From positions 12,631,856 through 12,695,855 of the forward strand of contig NC_135246.1 in the NCBI RefSeq assembly GCF_947623445.1: a stretch of DNA of 64,000 bases, in the 5' to 3' direction. Made by a program: the position numbers and the translations under genes. Below are positions 12,700 to 25,352 of this stretch, piece after piece. Position 1 is the stretch's first letter. The number at the start of each line of letters is the position of its first letter. Under the pieces are notes generated by a model. It made no database searches. It was not told the DNA's origin and saw only the letters and a list, made by a program, of their open reading frames with translations. This stretch comes from Clavelina lepadiformis. Taxonomy: Eukaryota; Chordata; Ascidiacea; Aplousobranchia; Clavelinidae.

Positions 12700-14030
12700 A
12701 AATATTCCCTTCATTTACTAAATTAAAAGTTAAATTTACTTAGGCCTATACATAGTTGTTAATGATATTATAGTTGGTACCACAAATAGCCTAATTAGCT
12801 TATATTAATTAATATTAAGGAATCTATTACGTTTTTTTTTCGGACAAAAGTTGCCTACACATTACATCGGAGATGGTTTGTTACCTTAATATTTTTTTGT
12901 TTTATTTGTATAATGGTATTATGATGCTCAGTTGCCTGGCAAAAGTATTTGATGAAAGCAACATGTGGTTCATGTCCCACTGCGCCATTTCTGACCTACT
13001 GCCTCCTAATGTTAAAACAACGTTCTCTATATTTGGCCATGGCTGACATTTTCGATATATCGTTTCGTCATCCTGGCAAGTGGTAAAGTTCAGGAATAAA
13101 TTAATTTAACTTTTCATTATTTTTGAGAAGAAATAAAATCGAGTCACAGAAAATAGCATTCTAGAAAGTGGTTTTATTTGGACCAACGCACTTCTTGTCC
13201 TAAGATATTTGAGAATATCATCTTTATAGCATTACAAACAATATCAAAATCAACACAATACAATTTTCAGCATTACTGAATAATCTACTGCATTTATGAA
13301 ACGAAAGTTTTTTATCCCCCAGATTTCGGATACCGTTAACAGCCCTATATGAGTATTGTTAATCTCATGCAACCGCACTTCTTTGAAGCTTGCTTCATGC
13401 TTTGAAACTGGCAGAAAAATGAGTCCTTAAAAAATAAAAGCATTGTGCAAAATACGCAGACTATTAAAAGTTTTATCTCCATCAATGTTAAAGGTAGACC
13501 AATTGCCTATATGTATTATTTGCCAGGCTGTAGGCTTGACGTACAGACTGGGTTGTCATACCTTATGTCCGTATTTTTAAGATTTGTCCTTATTTTGTAG
13601 GTATGTGTCATAGAAAATATTTCTACCCTTATTTCTAAGATTTGTCCTTATTTTCACTTTCGTCCTTATTTTTGTCTTATTTTTAAGGCAGAGGTTTTAT
13701 ATTTTGGGCATTTCGACACTTTTGGTTACCATTTTGTCCCAAGAGATACCAAAATTAAGAACATACATATAGTGTGTTGTTTTTTTTTTGTTACAGTATT
13801 ATTATATTAATTATACGTAGTATTCTTTAAACCGATGATAAACTTCTGGGGTGAACTTAATGCAATATTTGCTGTCACTGACGACAATTGGAACCTGCCA
13901 GCTAAGAGAAATGGAGCCGCTAAAAACTGATGCTACTTAGGCCAACACGCTTCATATGGAACCTCCAACAACCTTCTCACGCCATTGTGCAATTACATGG
14001 ATGACATTATTTTTAGATTATAATCATTCT
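12700..14030. other. Spacer
   Basis: AT-rich with no coding exon. Repeated phrases such as TTTGTCCTTATTTT at 13560-13690 suggest a short degenerate repeat. No named element can be assigned. Confidence 0.4.
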
Positions 14031-14038
14031 AGAATATT

Positions 14039-14137
14039 GCATGACACTCTAGTCTGTAGAATTAACTTTTACTTTTAATTTTAATTTAAAGTTTGTAGAG
14101 AATTTAAAAATAAAAGTTAACCCAAAAGTGTCATCCA
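14039..14137. repeat. Small foldback element (MITE-like)
   Basis: The left end ATGACACT followed by TTAACTTTTA is mirrored by TAAAAGTTAA and AGTGTCAT at the right end, so the whole of about 98 bp folds into an imperfect hairpin. The inner TTAACTTTTA/TTTTTAA stretch resembles the arms of the larger hairpin at 26671-26820, so the two may share ancestry. No clear target-site duplication was found. Confidence 0.45.
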
Positions 14138-14986
14138 ATACTGATTATACGGTCTATACTGGATTATGATGCGGTACAGACACCGTCATATTTGTTAGAA
14201 AACTTGTAGGTTATTTTGCGTTTAATTTAATTATTGTAAATATGGAGAAAGTTATCTGATATGACGAACAACATATAACTGCAATCACAAAATAAAGTTT
14301 TACTGTAGGGTATCTCGGTGTTCGTATAACACTGTCAGATGTTGTTATTCTGTTAAGGTTATACCAAGAGGTGTCGTTATAGGTGAGGTGAAACTCAACA
14401 TTGCATCTCACGGCATTTAATGGACCAAAAGAAGCAACTTTTCTTGGGGTATAAAAAGATTAGAAACCATAACTTTGTTTTTGTAATACTATTTGTACAA
14501 TGACCGTAAAATGAAAATAATCAAGGTGTTGTTAGACAGTAACATGTGTTTCATTTCCCAAAGAACCATTCTCGTGAACCTCTTTCAATATACTACCAAG
14601 TAAGTCCTTGCAGCAATAACGTTCTGTGTTCCCAGTAAACACTCCCGATAATTGCTTCGTCATAAGGACAGCTGGTGAAATTCTCGTCTGTAATTTTCCA
14701 TTATCACTGAGCAGAAATACAATCCATTTCGAAGAAAACGATGGTCTTATGTAGAAATCTAAATTGCAGCAACTAATTCAACCATATTAGACGACGTTAA
14801 GACGAAATATATGTATCAAGGATCCGAGTAAAACAAATCAGATTGCAGATCCTTGAACTAATATGCTCCTGCTGATATTGAATACAGTACACTATTGTTA
14901 CGTTGTTTTATGCTTGGTTTGACTTGCCTTTCTTTTTTCTGCCTTCGGCCAGAAGCACTGATAAATATGATTACGCCTTGTCCGTT

Positions 14987-15703
14987 CAGCGCTCTCACTT
15001 TTAGGGATTTAGTTCCAAATTGGAACTTTTAGCCCCTTTTAGGGACAAGTTTAGGGATTTTTGAAATTGTTGATACGTATAAAGTACTTATTAAGACTTC
15101 AATGTTAGTCATGCTTCCGACATGTGCTTCCTTACCAAGGAATCCTTGGTGTGCATTCTGCATTGCGATTAGAGTGTAGAGCAATGTTCCCTCTAAGCTG
15201 CGCAAATGCGCACTACTGACACGGTCTTCACGCACAGAAAATCTGTGCTGCGCCTGCGCACAAGAAAAAACTCCAACCTGAATTGAAAATAAAATAAACG
15301 CAAAATAATGGCCACAGTAAGCACATCTGATGTTGCTCACAGTGGTCCAAGGGACCACTCAGGGAGTTAATGTGTTTGCTCAGATTCGTAAAAAATTAGA
15401 GGGAACATAGGTGTAGACTGTAGAGTAGAGGATTACGGTTCTACGACAATTAACCGTAGTTAATTACCTACTTGAGTTCTTCATACGTGAAAATTTGTCA
15501 AAAAAAAGTTTTTTAATGTGACAATTTGTCAAAATTTTCAATGTTTAGGTCAAAAACTTTCGTTTTTAGGTCAAAAAACTAATCGCCCTAGTGATAAAAT
15601 AATAGTATAACGCGCTAATCATGGTTTAGGGATTTTTCATACCATCTAGGGATTTTTTGGCATAGCTTTAGGGATTTTCTGGTTTGCATTTGTGAGAGCC
15701 CTG
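14987..15703. mobile_element. Non-autonomous hAT transposon (outer element)
   Basis: The ends are inverted: CAGCGCTCTCAC on the left and GTGAGAGCCCTG on the right. They are flanked by a perfect 8-bp target-site duplication, TGTCCGTT, at 14979-14986 and 15704-15711. CAG termini with 8-bp duplications are typical of the hAT superfamily. No transposase frame is present, so it would need a helper. GGGATTT motifs recur inside both ends. A second hAT-like element (15182-15410) is inserted within it. Confidence 0.85.
15182..15410. mobile_element. Nested hAT MITE inside the 14987-15703 element
   Basis: Inverted ends of 15 bp, CAATGTTCCCTCTAA at the left and TTAGAGGGAACATAG at the right, bound 229 bp. 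The flanks GTGTAGAG (15174-15181) and GTGTAGAC (15411-15418) match at 7 of 8 bases, consistent with a hAT target duplication carrying one later change. The GC-rich inner part (GCGCAAATGCGC, GCGCCTGCGCAC) contrasts with the host element. It inserted after the outer element. Confidence 0.8.
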
Positions 15704-15711
15704 TGTCCGTT

Positions 15712-16528
15712 GTCGAACGACTGTCATTCTACCGATGCTTGTACTGTTGTGTAGACGTGCCCACTTTTCACCGTTTTGAAATACAATCCTATAGTTAACT
15801 GCAGGTCTCTTCGAACCAGCACTAGAAAAAGGCCGGTAACACTATCGTATATATATATATATCAGATAGTCAACAAAAGGAGAAGCCCCTGACTTAAGTG
15901 ATTTCAGTTAATATATGTAATATATATTGCAGCAGCTAACTTATAGAGCTTGAAGGCTGCAACGTTTTAAGTGGAAAATTTCGTTACCCGGTTTTATTAT
16001 TCTTTTAGAAAATAAACTTCTGCGGTCTACTGACGTGGTCACGACTGATTTGTTGTCTTTTTCGAACAAGTGGTCCTTAAAAAGGTAAAATTCTTAAATG
16101 AAAATTAGCACAAGGATTACTAAATCACAAGTTCAAGCGTTACTTGCCAACGCACATTAACTGCATCAAGCACAAAATACTAACAATCTTCAGCTTTTTA
16201 TTCATACAAATCTTTCTCCGGCAGGGTGCGCTAAAAAGCAGGATTAGTAAACTAATTGCAGTTTCAAAAAATCTAAATTCAAATTATGTTTTAAAATAAT
16301 ATGTTTGCAAATTTATTGTTCTCCAAATACAAGTGTTTGGTACGTTGTGTAAGACTTCAAACTTCACACTAATATATCAAGCAAAGGCAATTACTTATAT
16401 GACAAATAGTTTTATATGTGACGAAATTACTATGTCACAATTATCAAAAAATAATAATTAAACAGTTGTATTCTCCTGAAAAAGAGCCAGCAAAAGTTTG
16501 TCTTTGATAGTTTTAAGCGCAATCAACG
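15712..16528. other. Spacer upstream of the ParB-like gene
   Basis: AT-rich, with a short (TA)n run near 15848-15863. No exon is seen. The promoter of the next gene should lie here, but I see no clear TATA box. Confidence 0.4.
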
Positions 16529-18725
16529 ATGTGTAGTAAATATGAATTATCAAGATCTTTTTCTCATTCTGTTGAACCAGTCTTTATACACGTGAAGCCT
16601 TCTGACATTAGGTAAATTTTGAATTAAAATGTCATGTTATTTATAGATTTAAAATTCTTAAAATTTATAAATATTTATAACAGCTTTCAAAATTTACCAA
16701 TTTTTACTTTTATAGGAAATTTTATGAAAGTCATTTTCTAAATTTTTCTTTTTTTGCAGACCCATAAAAGGAACTGTTTCAATTCGATTGTCAAGCGGAT
16801 GTGACGTTCTTGATCTTTTGCGTAAAGTACTGTTAGGTTTTACTACGATAGAGGAAATGACATATAAAAATCACGACGTCATGACAGTCACATTTGGCGA
16901 TGAAGAATACTGGGTTTTGGATGGACACAAACGTTTGTGGGTCTTACAGGCATTAGAAACTATGAGAAAACTTGAAAAGATAAAAGTCAAAGTAAGGTGA
17001 CTATGGAACTGCTTTCATAAGCCTTCTGTAGACCTGTAAACTGATAACTTCGTAACAACCTTTGTTTTTGTTTGGTTCTAAACATATACTTAGTTTTTCT
17101 GCAATTTTCCCAAGTAATGGTCACTCTAACTATTCCCGTAGGTAAGGCAAACTAAAGCGTGTGATTTTGCCGTTAAACGTAAAAACGTTGTCGTATTTAT
17201 TAATTACTTAGAAACATCGGTATACGGTATGGTATATATCATCATCTTTATCCTTGGATTAAGGAAAGTCTTTGCACGGATTAAATTCGGCAATAATTCC
17301 TCATCCCTGGAGCCTCGGTAACCGAACCAGCTTTTTTGCAAATTCTAATTGATGGACACATATATTATTGGTTTTCTTTTTTTGAAATTTTGTATTGTTT
17401 TGCCTGACATTTTTCACTGTTCATCAGACACGAACAAAATCTTGGTTAAAACCTTGAAAATTGTTTGGAGATGTACTAATACAAGATTTGTAGCCTTTGA
17501 CAAATTCTAAATTTTGAAGTTTAACTTTGATTAGTACTTGAGCTGTATAGGTGTTAAATATAGCCTCATATGTTGCTTAGAATATTCTGAGATGATGACG
17601 TAACCAAAAACCAGCTTCCGTCATACGTCCGTGTTTCTGATAAAATGCTTTGGAGGACAGTTGCCCACACCGAAAATCTTCCTTCTGCAGAGTGATAATT
17701 GTGCTCTTTAATAATTTGGGTAGACGTTTCTGTACTAGATTGCGATTTGAAAACGTCTTTTATGGAACCCCTAAAATGTTTTTATGGAATCTACTTTGGG
17801 AAACTCTAGCTTATACCAAAAATACAGTTTCGAACACAGCAGATCTTTGGAAGAATACCAAGACCAACATAAACTGAGAAAATGCTACTGGACAAAAAAT
17901 AACAGTTCAAAATTAAATTTGATTGATAATTCTGATATTTTGAGATATTTTTTGAGATTTTGAAAAGAAGAAGTTATATTAAAGATTGCGTTTTAATAGA
18001 AAATAGCCTATAACAAAGTATTTTTAGTTGGATTTTTAATTATAAAATTGGCAGTTTGCAATTCTCGATTTCTGGATTACTGTACAGCCAACCCCTCAGC
18101 TCTATTGTATGCAGCATGCTGAGACGCCATGCGTACAATACATTTTTAATCTTGTAACATATTTTGCAGGAAAGATCACAGATGGAGGGAGCAAATGACT
18201 TGTTTGAATCGGTCTGGAAAAGTCCAACTTCGATTTTCAACCACGTTAGCCAAGAAAAACTTCCACAAAAAACTTGTTGAACTTAAACGTGAGATACTGG
18301 AAAGAAGTAAGCGTCAAAGTATTTGAAGTTAGGGGACCAAAAAATAAGTAAACAACACAATCATTGCGAAAAAAAGTGTGCAAGTTACACACTCATGGTT
18401 GCCTACTTACACAACAGATTAACAGACTGCCAAGTATCAAAACAATGATATGAGGAAGCCAATGTTGTATCATTTATTCACAGATCAGGCTGGCTCTCCT
18501 CCACCGGCACATAGCAGGTTCTTTACATTCGACCGTTTAACGGTACCAAAAAGATTGGAAGAACAAGTCGATCGTCGTGAGAGATTAACAGGGATTTTGT
18601 CTTGGAACAAAGGCCCTTACAAGATCGATTATAAAATAATTGGAATGATTTTACTTATTTTGCTTCTCATCTCCATGTCAGTCATACACAAAAACATCGC
18701 AGCCGATGAAAAGACTGATGTTTAA
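16529..18725 (+). CDS. ParB/sulfiredoxin-like domain protein with C-terminal membrane anchor
   Basis: Four exons join in phase: 16529-16611, 16760-16996, 18170-18306, 18484-18725, giving 232 residues. Residues about 18-107 read like a ParB/Srx N-terminal fold: FIHVKPSDIRPIKG, then an EYWVLDGHKRLWVLQALE segment like the ParB 'GhhR' motif, then a basic KIKVKV strand. Sulfiredoxin has a comparable GCHR motif, but its catalytic Cys is absent here. The middle is basic and helical (KKNFHKKLVELKREILER). A hydrophobic segment at about 198-217 (IIGMILLILLLISMSVI) is followed by only about 16 residues, so the protein is probably tail-anchored with the ParB-like part in the cytosol. The second donor must be AG|GTGACT; the neighbouring GTAAGG would break frame. 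The fold is inferred from motif layout only, and no function is proposed. Intron 2 is about 1.2 kb and contains a SINE fragment. Confidence 0.7.
17225..17345 (-). repeat. SINE 3' fragment, copy 1
   Basis: This aligns with 58760-58860 through the shared AGTCTTTGCAC/CTCTTTGCAC, GGCAATAATTCCTCAT/GGCGATGATTCCTCAT and GGTAACC/GGTTACC stretches and the flanking (GGTAT)n tail. It lies in intron 2 of the ParB-like gene. Only the 3' end is recognisable. Confidence 0.5.
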
Positions 18726-20290
18726 GAATAAATTTTTTTGGTTGTTGTGATGTTTTACTGAATTCTTGGCCCAATGCTTTCAGAAGTCATGTATATAAGT
18801 CATGTATATAAGTCATGTATATACATTTGTGTGCCCGTAGCCAGCAGAATGGTATAGAATATAGATGACACCTATAAGCCTATGACTTTTGTCATAATGA
18901 TACGCGTTTTGTACGAGACAATCTTTTCCACTTCATAAATATTTGCACAATATGAAACGTGACCGGTATTTTTATTACAGGTGTTTTAATGTTTAGCGAT
19001 ACCGCATATACTATGTTGCCTATTCAGTCAGTCTACACCTATAGGTGTATACATATATACACACAACAAGTATAAGTTATTACAAAACCGCTGTAAAGTT
19101 GGTTACTGGCTCCCTGGTTATTTATGCAGTTGCCAATTCAATATCGGTAAAATATCTTTAATTAAGAAGAATTAGATGAATATATAACGAAATGTAGGAA
19201 ATATGTAACCAGCTTAATCTGAAAGCAAGTAATGAAATAACATGGCAAGTAATAAAATTCCTGTTTTGAATAAGTAACTATAAATAAGTAACCAATGCAC
19301 AAAATTTGAAGTAAATTGTTTGGCACGTGAGAACGATTTGTATTTGTAGATGGAACACCTTTATCGTCAAGTATAAAATTATCATTACAAATTAGTTTAG
19401 CCGTTCCAGCGCATCTTATTACGTATTGATATTGTCGAAACTCAAATACGAATAAAGTTTAAATGAACATACAAATTTGGAAATCTCTGATTAAAAGCTA
19501 AAAGATCTTGAAACTTTTGGTGTTGATTTTGTCTTTAAAATGAAATGAACAATGTGACATGTTCTTGCGAACAAGCCTTTCGTAATAGCAAATTGCTGTT
19601 AATGGCGCCTTCTTCCTTCTGGACTCGGCTCTCGCATAAATTTCTTTTTCGTTAAATCTTCGCCTTTGTTCTCTTTATATGACAGTTGTACGGTCAAAGG
19701 GCGAAGCAGAGAAAAGAAAAGAACATCAAACAGGTGAAAAGTTTGAAATGTTCAGATTTACTCAACATAACAAGATTGATCGCGAACGATATGGGTGCAT
19801 GCTTAACGAGGAGAATTTTAGTGAAAAGAATTATCGCTCCAGCCCAGTGATCTCCCTAACGGAATATTGTTAGTCTACGCCTTAGTTATACAAATCGCTC
19901 ATCTAAATTAAACTTTGTCACAGTCTATACAACGTGTAACCCGATTTTTGATTTTCACAAGGTGCGTCAAAGAACGATTTTAAGGTTTGGTCACTTTCTC
20001 TGCAAATGAAATGCTTGCATAAGATGTCTACTGTACGACCTCAGGCATGTATTTCAGCAGATAATAAAAGATTTGCAATATAATGCAAGAGCAAACAATT
20101 CAAAAACGACAAAGTCGCAGTCGCATATAGACTACAGTGATCATCACAAGTAAAAGCTGTCAAGTATCATTCGTAGCTGAAGTAAAACAGACACATTTTA
20201 CCTACATAGTTACAATTAAGCTATTTTATGCGTGTACAGATTATTATGACATAAAAAAGTAAGTTAAATTTAGTAAATCAAAACAAAATC
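18726..20290. other. Spacer between the ParB-like and SLC22 genes
   Basis: A 13-bp unit AGTCATGTATATA is repeated three times at 18785-18823. A 64-codon plus-strand frame at 19679-19873 has coding-like hydrophilic composition but no linked exon, so it is not called. Both genes are on the plus strand. Confidence 0.4.
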
Positions 20291-23200
20291 ATGTCTTTGA
20301 AAGGAAATGTGAATGTAAAGACAAGTTTCGAAAACGATGCTTTCGATAAAGATCAAAACATGAAGCCGGATGACAGTGATGATTACGATGTCTCCGTTGC
20401 AAGCGGATCTTTTTATCGGATCGACTTCAGCGTGGTAATGGCTGAAATCGGGGCTCTTGGAAAGTATCAAATTCTCTTGGTTGCACTGGCGTATTGGATC
20501 ACCATTCCAGCAGGAATGAACCAGGTGGCATCAGTTTTTCTCGCAGCCACGCCAGATCATAGGTAAGGTCCTTTTGTAAGAATTTTCTGCTTTATCACCT
20601 CCATGGTACAGTGCCAAAACATTTATTGATAAAAGCAAACAATGGAAAAATAAAACAAATCCCGAATTTATATAGTGCATGGAATTTGTTTAGGAATTAC
20701 AGAATAAAGTTTATTGATCAATTGTTACTAAAAAAACACAAAAGTCTGTTCTACTAGAAGTATTTCATGACTAACCATACATCAGTTACATAATTAGCTG
20801 TAGTCGCGGTTGGTTATGGATTTGCGAGAATTGTTATGTTTTGTTTGCATTCGATTCCTGTATTTTCTGGTTTGTTATAAGAGAGGGTGTTAAAATTTAA
20901 GAGAGTTTACTTAACTATATTAAAACCTACTTAGAGGTCGAAATGCAACACCTTTTTATATTCGAAGTCAAACACTCTAAAGCAACTATAAGTTATAAAC
21001 CACGTTTGGAGTACACATCTATGAAATTCTTAAAATTTAAACTAAATAAACGTTTTGCTATAGTTTATAGAAATGTCTCAAAATCTACAACTTTCGCAAA
21101 ACCTTTGTGTGAGCAAATGTTTCTGTAACGCATTACGAGATATCTTTCTTCTATTTTAACTCAGTAGTTTCCGTGTTTACTTTATTTGAAGAGCGTCGAA
21201 TCCAGTATGATTTTAAGAGAATCTTTTCCACTTTTTAAGAGAAATTTTCTTCAACGATCCCAATCCAATTGTATATTTTGCTTAGATCGGCAATCGGTCT
21301 AAATTGTAAAAATCAAACTCGTCCAATCCGGTAGCTAAGGATTTGATTTCCTGTTTAAGCAAGATTTTGATTTCGTCATTGCTACACACTGGCTTTTATA
21401 AAAGTTCGTATTCATCTTTTCAGCTAATCTATTACGCAAGTATGTCACAGTTATCTTACCGGCTGCGATTTCCGGACAAGTACTAGCAATTTTGGCCAAA
21501 ATCGTTCTTTCCCACTTATGACAATGACTACATCGTTTTAGTGACGTATGAATACTGTCCGTTTACAAACATAAATAACAAAGTGAGAAAGTCTATTTGA
21601 CGTTGTGTCAATAAATATTTGGTTTGAAAAAAGGCTTCATTATTAACTAGACGGTTATATGATTGAATACTATAGATCAATATTATACTAGATGGATTTT
21701 TCTAAGTAAAAGCTTGTATACAGGCTTTATATACACAAAAGTGCTTTTAAGGTGGTAATATACGCAGATGCGCTCTTCCACCTTTGGACAATAAAACCGC
21801 GTATCCAGGTCTAAGTGAAGCTAACTTGACCGAACTTCTTCCTATAGATTCAAGAACTGGGGTAAGGTAGTGTTTGCTGGAGACATCAATTAAATTATTT
21901 TACAATAAAAGTTCGGTAAATAAGTAAACGGCAAACAGAAATCAAGTTTATTTCTATTCTCAAGAAACCTAGTTTTATATAATAGTGACTACAAATACAG
22001 TTATCTGTCTACCTCTATAAATGTATTGTTATAGGTTTAAATTAAAAAATATAGGTTTATGCAAGAGAATAATATTTTTTTTAGTTTTTAATTGTACAAA
22101 CCGGGGCAACCATCTTCGAATGCTCGATAAAATCAGTATAAAACCGTTTGAAAATGGCGCTTGACCACCATCAGTGTGAAGTTATTTTCCGGCTCCTCAG
22201 ATATTTATCTAAAACATGAATTTGGTTGCCTGTTATGTAGTTTCTTATTCAAATACTTTTTTGCAGATAAAGTTGGTAACATGCTACATAGTTACTTATT
22301 AATACAATTCTTCGTAAATAAAAATGTTTATACCTATAATGAACAATTAAGTAACCGAGTAGTGATTAAGCCACCACAAGGAAATGGTAATTATAGCATC
22401 TTCACGCCGGTCGCTTGACCTACTGTATATCCCAAAAAGTGGGTTTTATACTGAAGGTGACATGGCGCGACATAAATTACGTCCGAAATAAATGAATAGG
22501 AACAAAGGGCAGATTAATAGCGCATGCGTACTTCACGAGTTAACCTCGTGTTTAGACATACATTATACAGTGGAGCAGCAAACAGAAGACCACTGACGAT
22601 ATTTGCACGTTCCTCGACGTCAAACATACCAATTTCAAAGAAAAAATCAAACACGGGACGCAGTTAAGTGCTCGACCTGACGCAGTTGTTTTATCAGATG
22701 ATTCAAATTAAGTCATCAAGTAAACTAGCAAACAATGGAAAATTTTAAATCCAGATATCGCTTCGTCAGCGCGCAAAAGTTTTACCTATTATAGAATCCA
22801 TTTCCTCGAAATTTTTTCGATAAACCTGATTGTTGGTTTTATTGTTCAGCAAAGTCTGGATAATGACAATAATGAAAATAGTACTCTAAAACGTAGTTCA
22901 TTTGACTTAACTGTATTTTACAGAGTTATGACCAATGCAAGAGATACAACGTCAGCCTTTCATCGTGTGATGGAAGTTTAGATTGCATTGATGACGTTGA
23001 TCCAGCAACATTTGTTGCGATACCGTGCGACCACGGATACGTCTACGACACAAGTGTGTATAAGAGCACTATCGTGACTGAGGTGTGCGCATGTAAATGT
23101 GAAATTACTGTAGTATTACATCGTTTGTCATTACTGTTGTGTCAAGTTTTTGTAACATAATCCAATTCATTGGCATATTGTGTGCAGTGGAACCTTGTGT

Positions 23201-25352
23201 GCGACGATCTAATCATCGGAGCTGTTGTCAGTGCTGTTTTTTTCTGCGGCGTTCTTCTGAGTTCTTTGATAGGTGGAAACATCGCTGACATGTAAGCGCA
23301 AAAACTTCAACTAGAACTAGTTCGATTTCATTTGTAATACTCATTTGTATACTTTACTTTCAGCTTTGGTCGTTGCCCTACCATGCTGGTAGGCCAAATC
23401 TGCATGACAGCTGCTGGAATTGGATGCGCGTTTGCACCAAACCTGGTTGGATTTGCCGCTATTAGATTCATTATTGCACTCTTTCTGCAAGGAAGCTATA
23501 TTGCATGTTTTGTTTATGGTAAATCCGAACTTGTTGCTTATCACTATTTGTACAACAATTTTGAGGTCACGTCTAAGTTTTTCTGTGTGAAAAGTCTTTA
23601 ATTATATAAGCGTTTCTTTTATTGGCTTTTTCGGAATAATGAACTTGGCTAATGATTGACCTTTTTCCTTCTGGTTAGTGATGGAAATTACCGGGAAAAA
23701 ATGGCGTACTTTCATCGGCATCAACGTACAGACGGTGTTTGCGTTTGGTTACATGGCATTGTCTGGCTTTTCTTATGCTTGGAGAGACTGGAGAACGTTA
23801 CAGCTTGCAATTTCATTTGTACCTATCCCGTTTATTCTATTTTGGTTTTTCCTTCCAGAATCGCCAAGGTTCACAGCAAATATTCGTTTGGAAATGTTGT
23901 GTAACAGAAATTAATTTATATTATAGAAAGCATTCCAAATCCAGGAAACCTTGACATTTTACTGAGGTACATTGCATTGTAAGCAAATTATCTAACAATT
24001 AACACTAATTTTGTCTTGTTGTTGTAATAGGTGGCTTTTTACTAAAGGCAGAGTGGAAAAGGGAAAGAAAATAAGTGAAATAATGGCTAGGAGAAACGGC
24101 AACACGTTATCTGTAGACGTTTGGGACAGAGCTCAGAAGGCGGCAGAATTAAATGACGTATGAACTTTAAAATTGCAGCAGCAGTGAGTGAACCGTTTTC
24201 GCCCAGGATTAGTTACACTTTACTGACATCTAACGTCTAAAAATTGCTGATTTTTAAACGCTAGTATAGGTTAGCTAACCATGTCATCATTAAACTATCT
24301 GGTTTAGGAAGAAGACGATTTGGAAAACTATTCCCCAATAGAACTTTTTAGAAGACCAAGAATGAGACTTGTTACCTTCAATATGATGTTCAACTGGTTT
24401 GTTAACTCCTTGGTTTACTACGGTCTATCGTTGAACGTCGGAGAACTCGCTGGTGAGACCTAAACATTTTTAATCATGCAAAACAAATTTCTTTGGTAAA
24501 ACGTATATTTCTAAAATCATTAAGCTAACCAGACGTTTTGTGGTCAGGTGACGACTTTATCAACAACACCCTGAATGGACTAGTGGAACTGGTGGCTTAC
24601 TTTTTCATAATCTTAACGATGGACAGATGGGGAAGGCGTGTTCTACTTGTTACCTGCCTTTTGTCAGGCGGAGTAGCATGTCTAGTATCTACTACCGTCA
24701 ACACATTCAGCGGTGACAATCAAGGTCTTTAGCTTAAAAACATATCGCAACTTCGCTTGCGAAATAATTTTCGAACAATATTCGGGTTGCAAGAGATTTG
24801 CTAATGGCGACGGTCTTGCAGATATGAAGAACACTGCAACAGCATTTGCCTTGATCGGAAAGATGGCAGTGTCCGGATCCTTCGCTATTATTTACAATTA
24901 TACGGCAGAACTTTACCCTACAGTAGTGAGGTTTGTCACGACATTCAAGCTTGTTGATAACATATCAAGGTCATTAGTATAGACTGAGATACGGTTGCTT
25001 ATATATACAACAGAAGTACAGCAGTTGGACTTGGTTCGATGTCTGCAAGAGTCGGCAGCATCATTACACCATTCACGTTGCAACTACAGTACATTTTGCC
25101 CTGGCTTACTAGTGTGAGTATTAGGCTTTTAAACACGGACCAATTTAATCTTACAATCATAATTTAGCCCATCTAAGATTAACAATTCTTTATCCAAAAG
25201 GTAAAGAAAATTTCATATTTTAGGTCATCTTCGGCGTTCTGGCGCTATTGGCTGGCATTCTCTCCTTGTTATTTCCCGAAACTCTGGGAAATAGGATGAT
25301 GACGTCACTCGACGAAGCAGAAGGCTTTTACAAAGGCGTAAAAACTGAGTAA
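20291..25352 (+). CDS. SLC22-family organic ion transporter (MFS)
   Basis: A plasma-membrane carrier for organic cations, anions or carnitine-like substrates; which one cannot be told. Exons: 20291-20562, 21768-21861, 22924-23082, 23188-23291, 23364-23518, 23679-23868, 24031-24157, 24308-24452, 24548-24724, 24822-24930, 25014-25113, 25224-25352. All twelve join in phase to give 586 residues, a typical SLC22 length. The first membrane segment (YQILLVALAYWITIPAGMNQ) precedes a large Cys-rich outer loop with an LTELLPIDSRTG region and EWNLVCDD. The MFS loop motif appears as IADIFGRCP, followed by LPESPRWL, MDRWGRRVLL and the family signature AELYPTVVR before the last helices, then FPETLG near the end. 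The short acidic cytosolic C-terminus has no PDZ-type end. It is convergent with SIRT1, about 1 kb apart. Confidence 0.92.
22134..22461. repeat. Possible inverted-repeat element in SLC22 intron 2
   Basis: CAGTATAAAACC near 22134 and its inverse GGTTTTATACTG near 22450 bracket about 320 bp, with GGCGCTTGACC and GGTCGCTTGACC phrases nearby. No target-site duplication could be fixed, so this may be a degraded MITE or chance similarity. Confidence 0.25.

Noticed and set aside
15029-15358. 109-codon minus-strand ORF
   Set aside because: It spans the borders of the nested hAT elements and has no splice partners.
18040-18240. 66-codon minus-strand ORF
   Set aside because: It is antisense to exon 3 of the ParB-like gene.
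23656-23954. Plus-strand ORFs in two other frames
   Set aside because: They are shadows of SLC22 exon 6.
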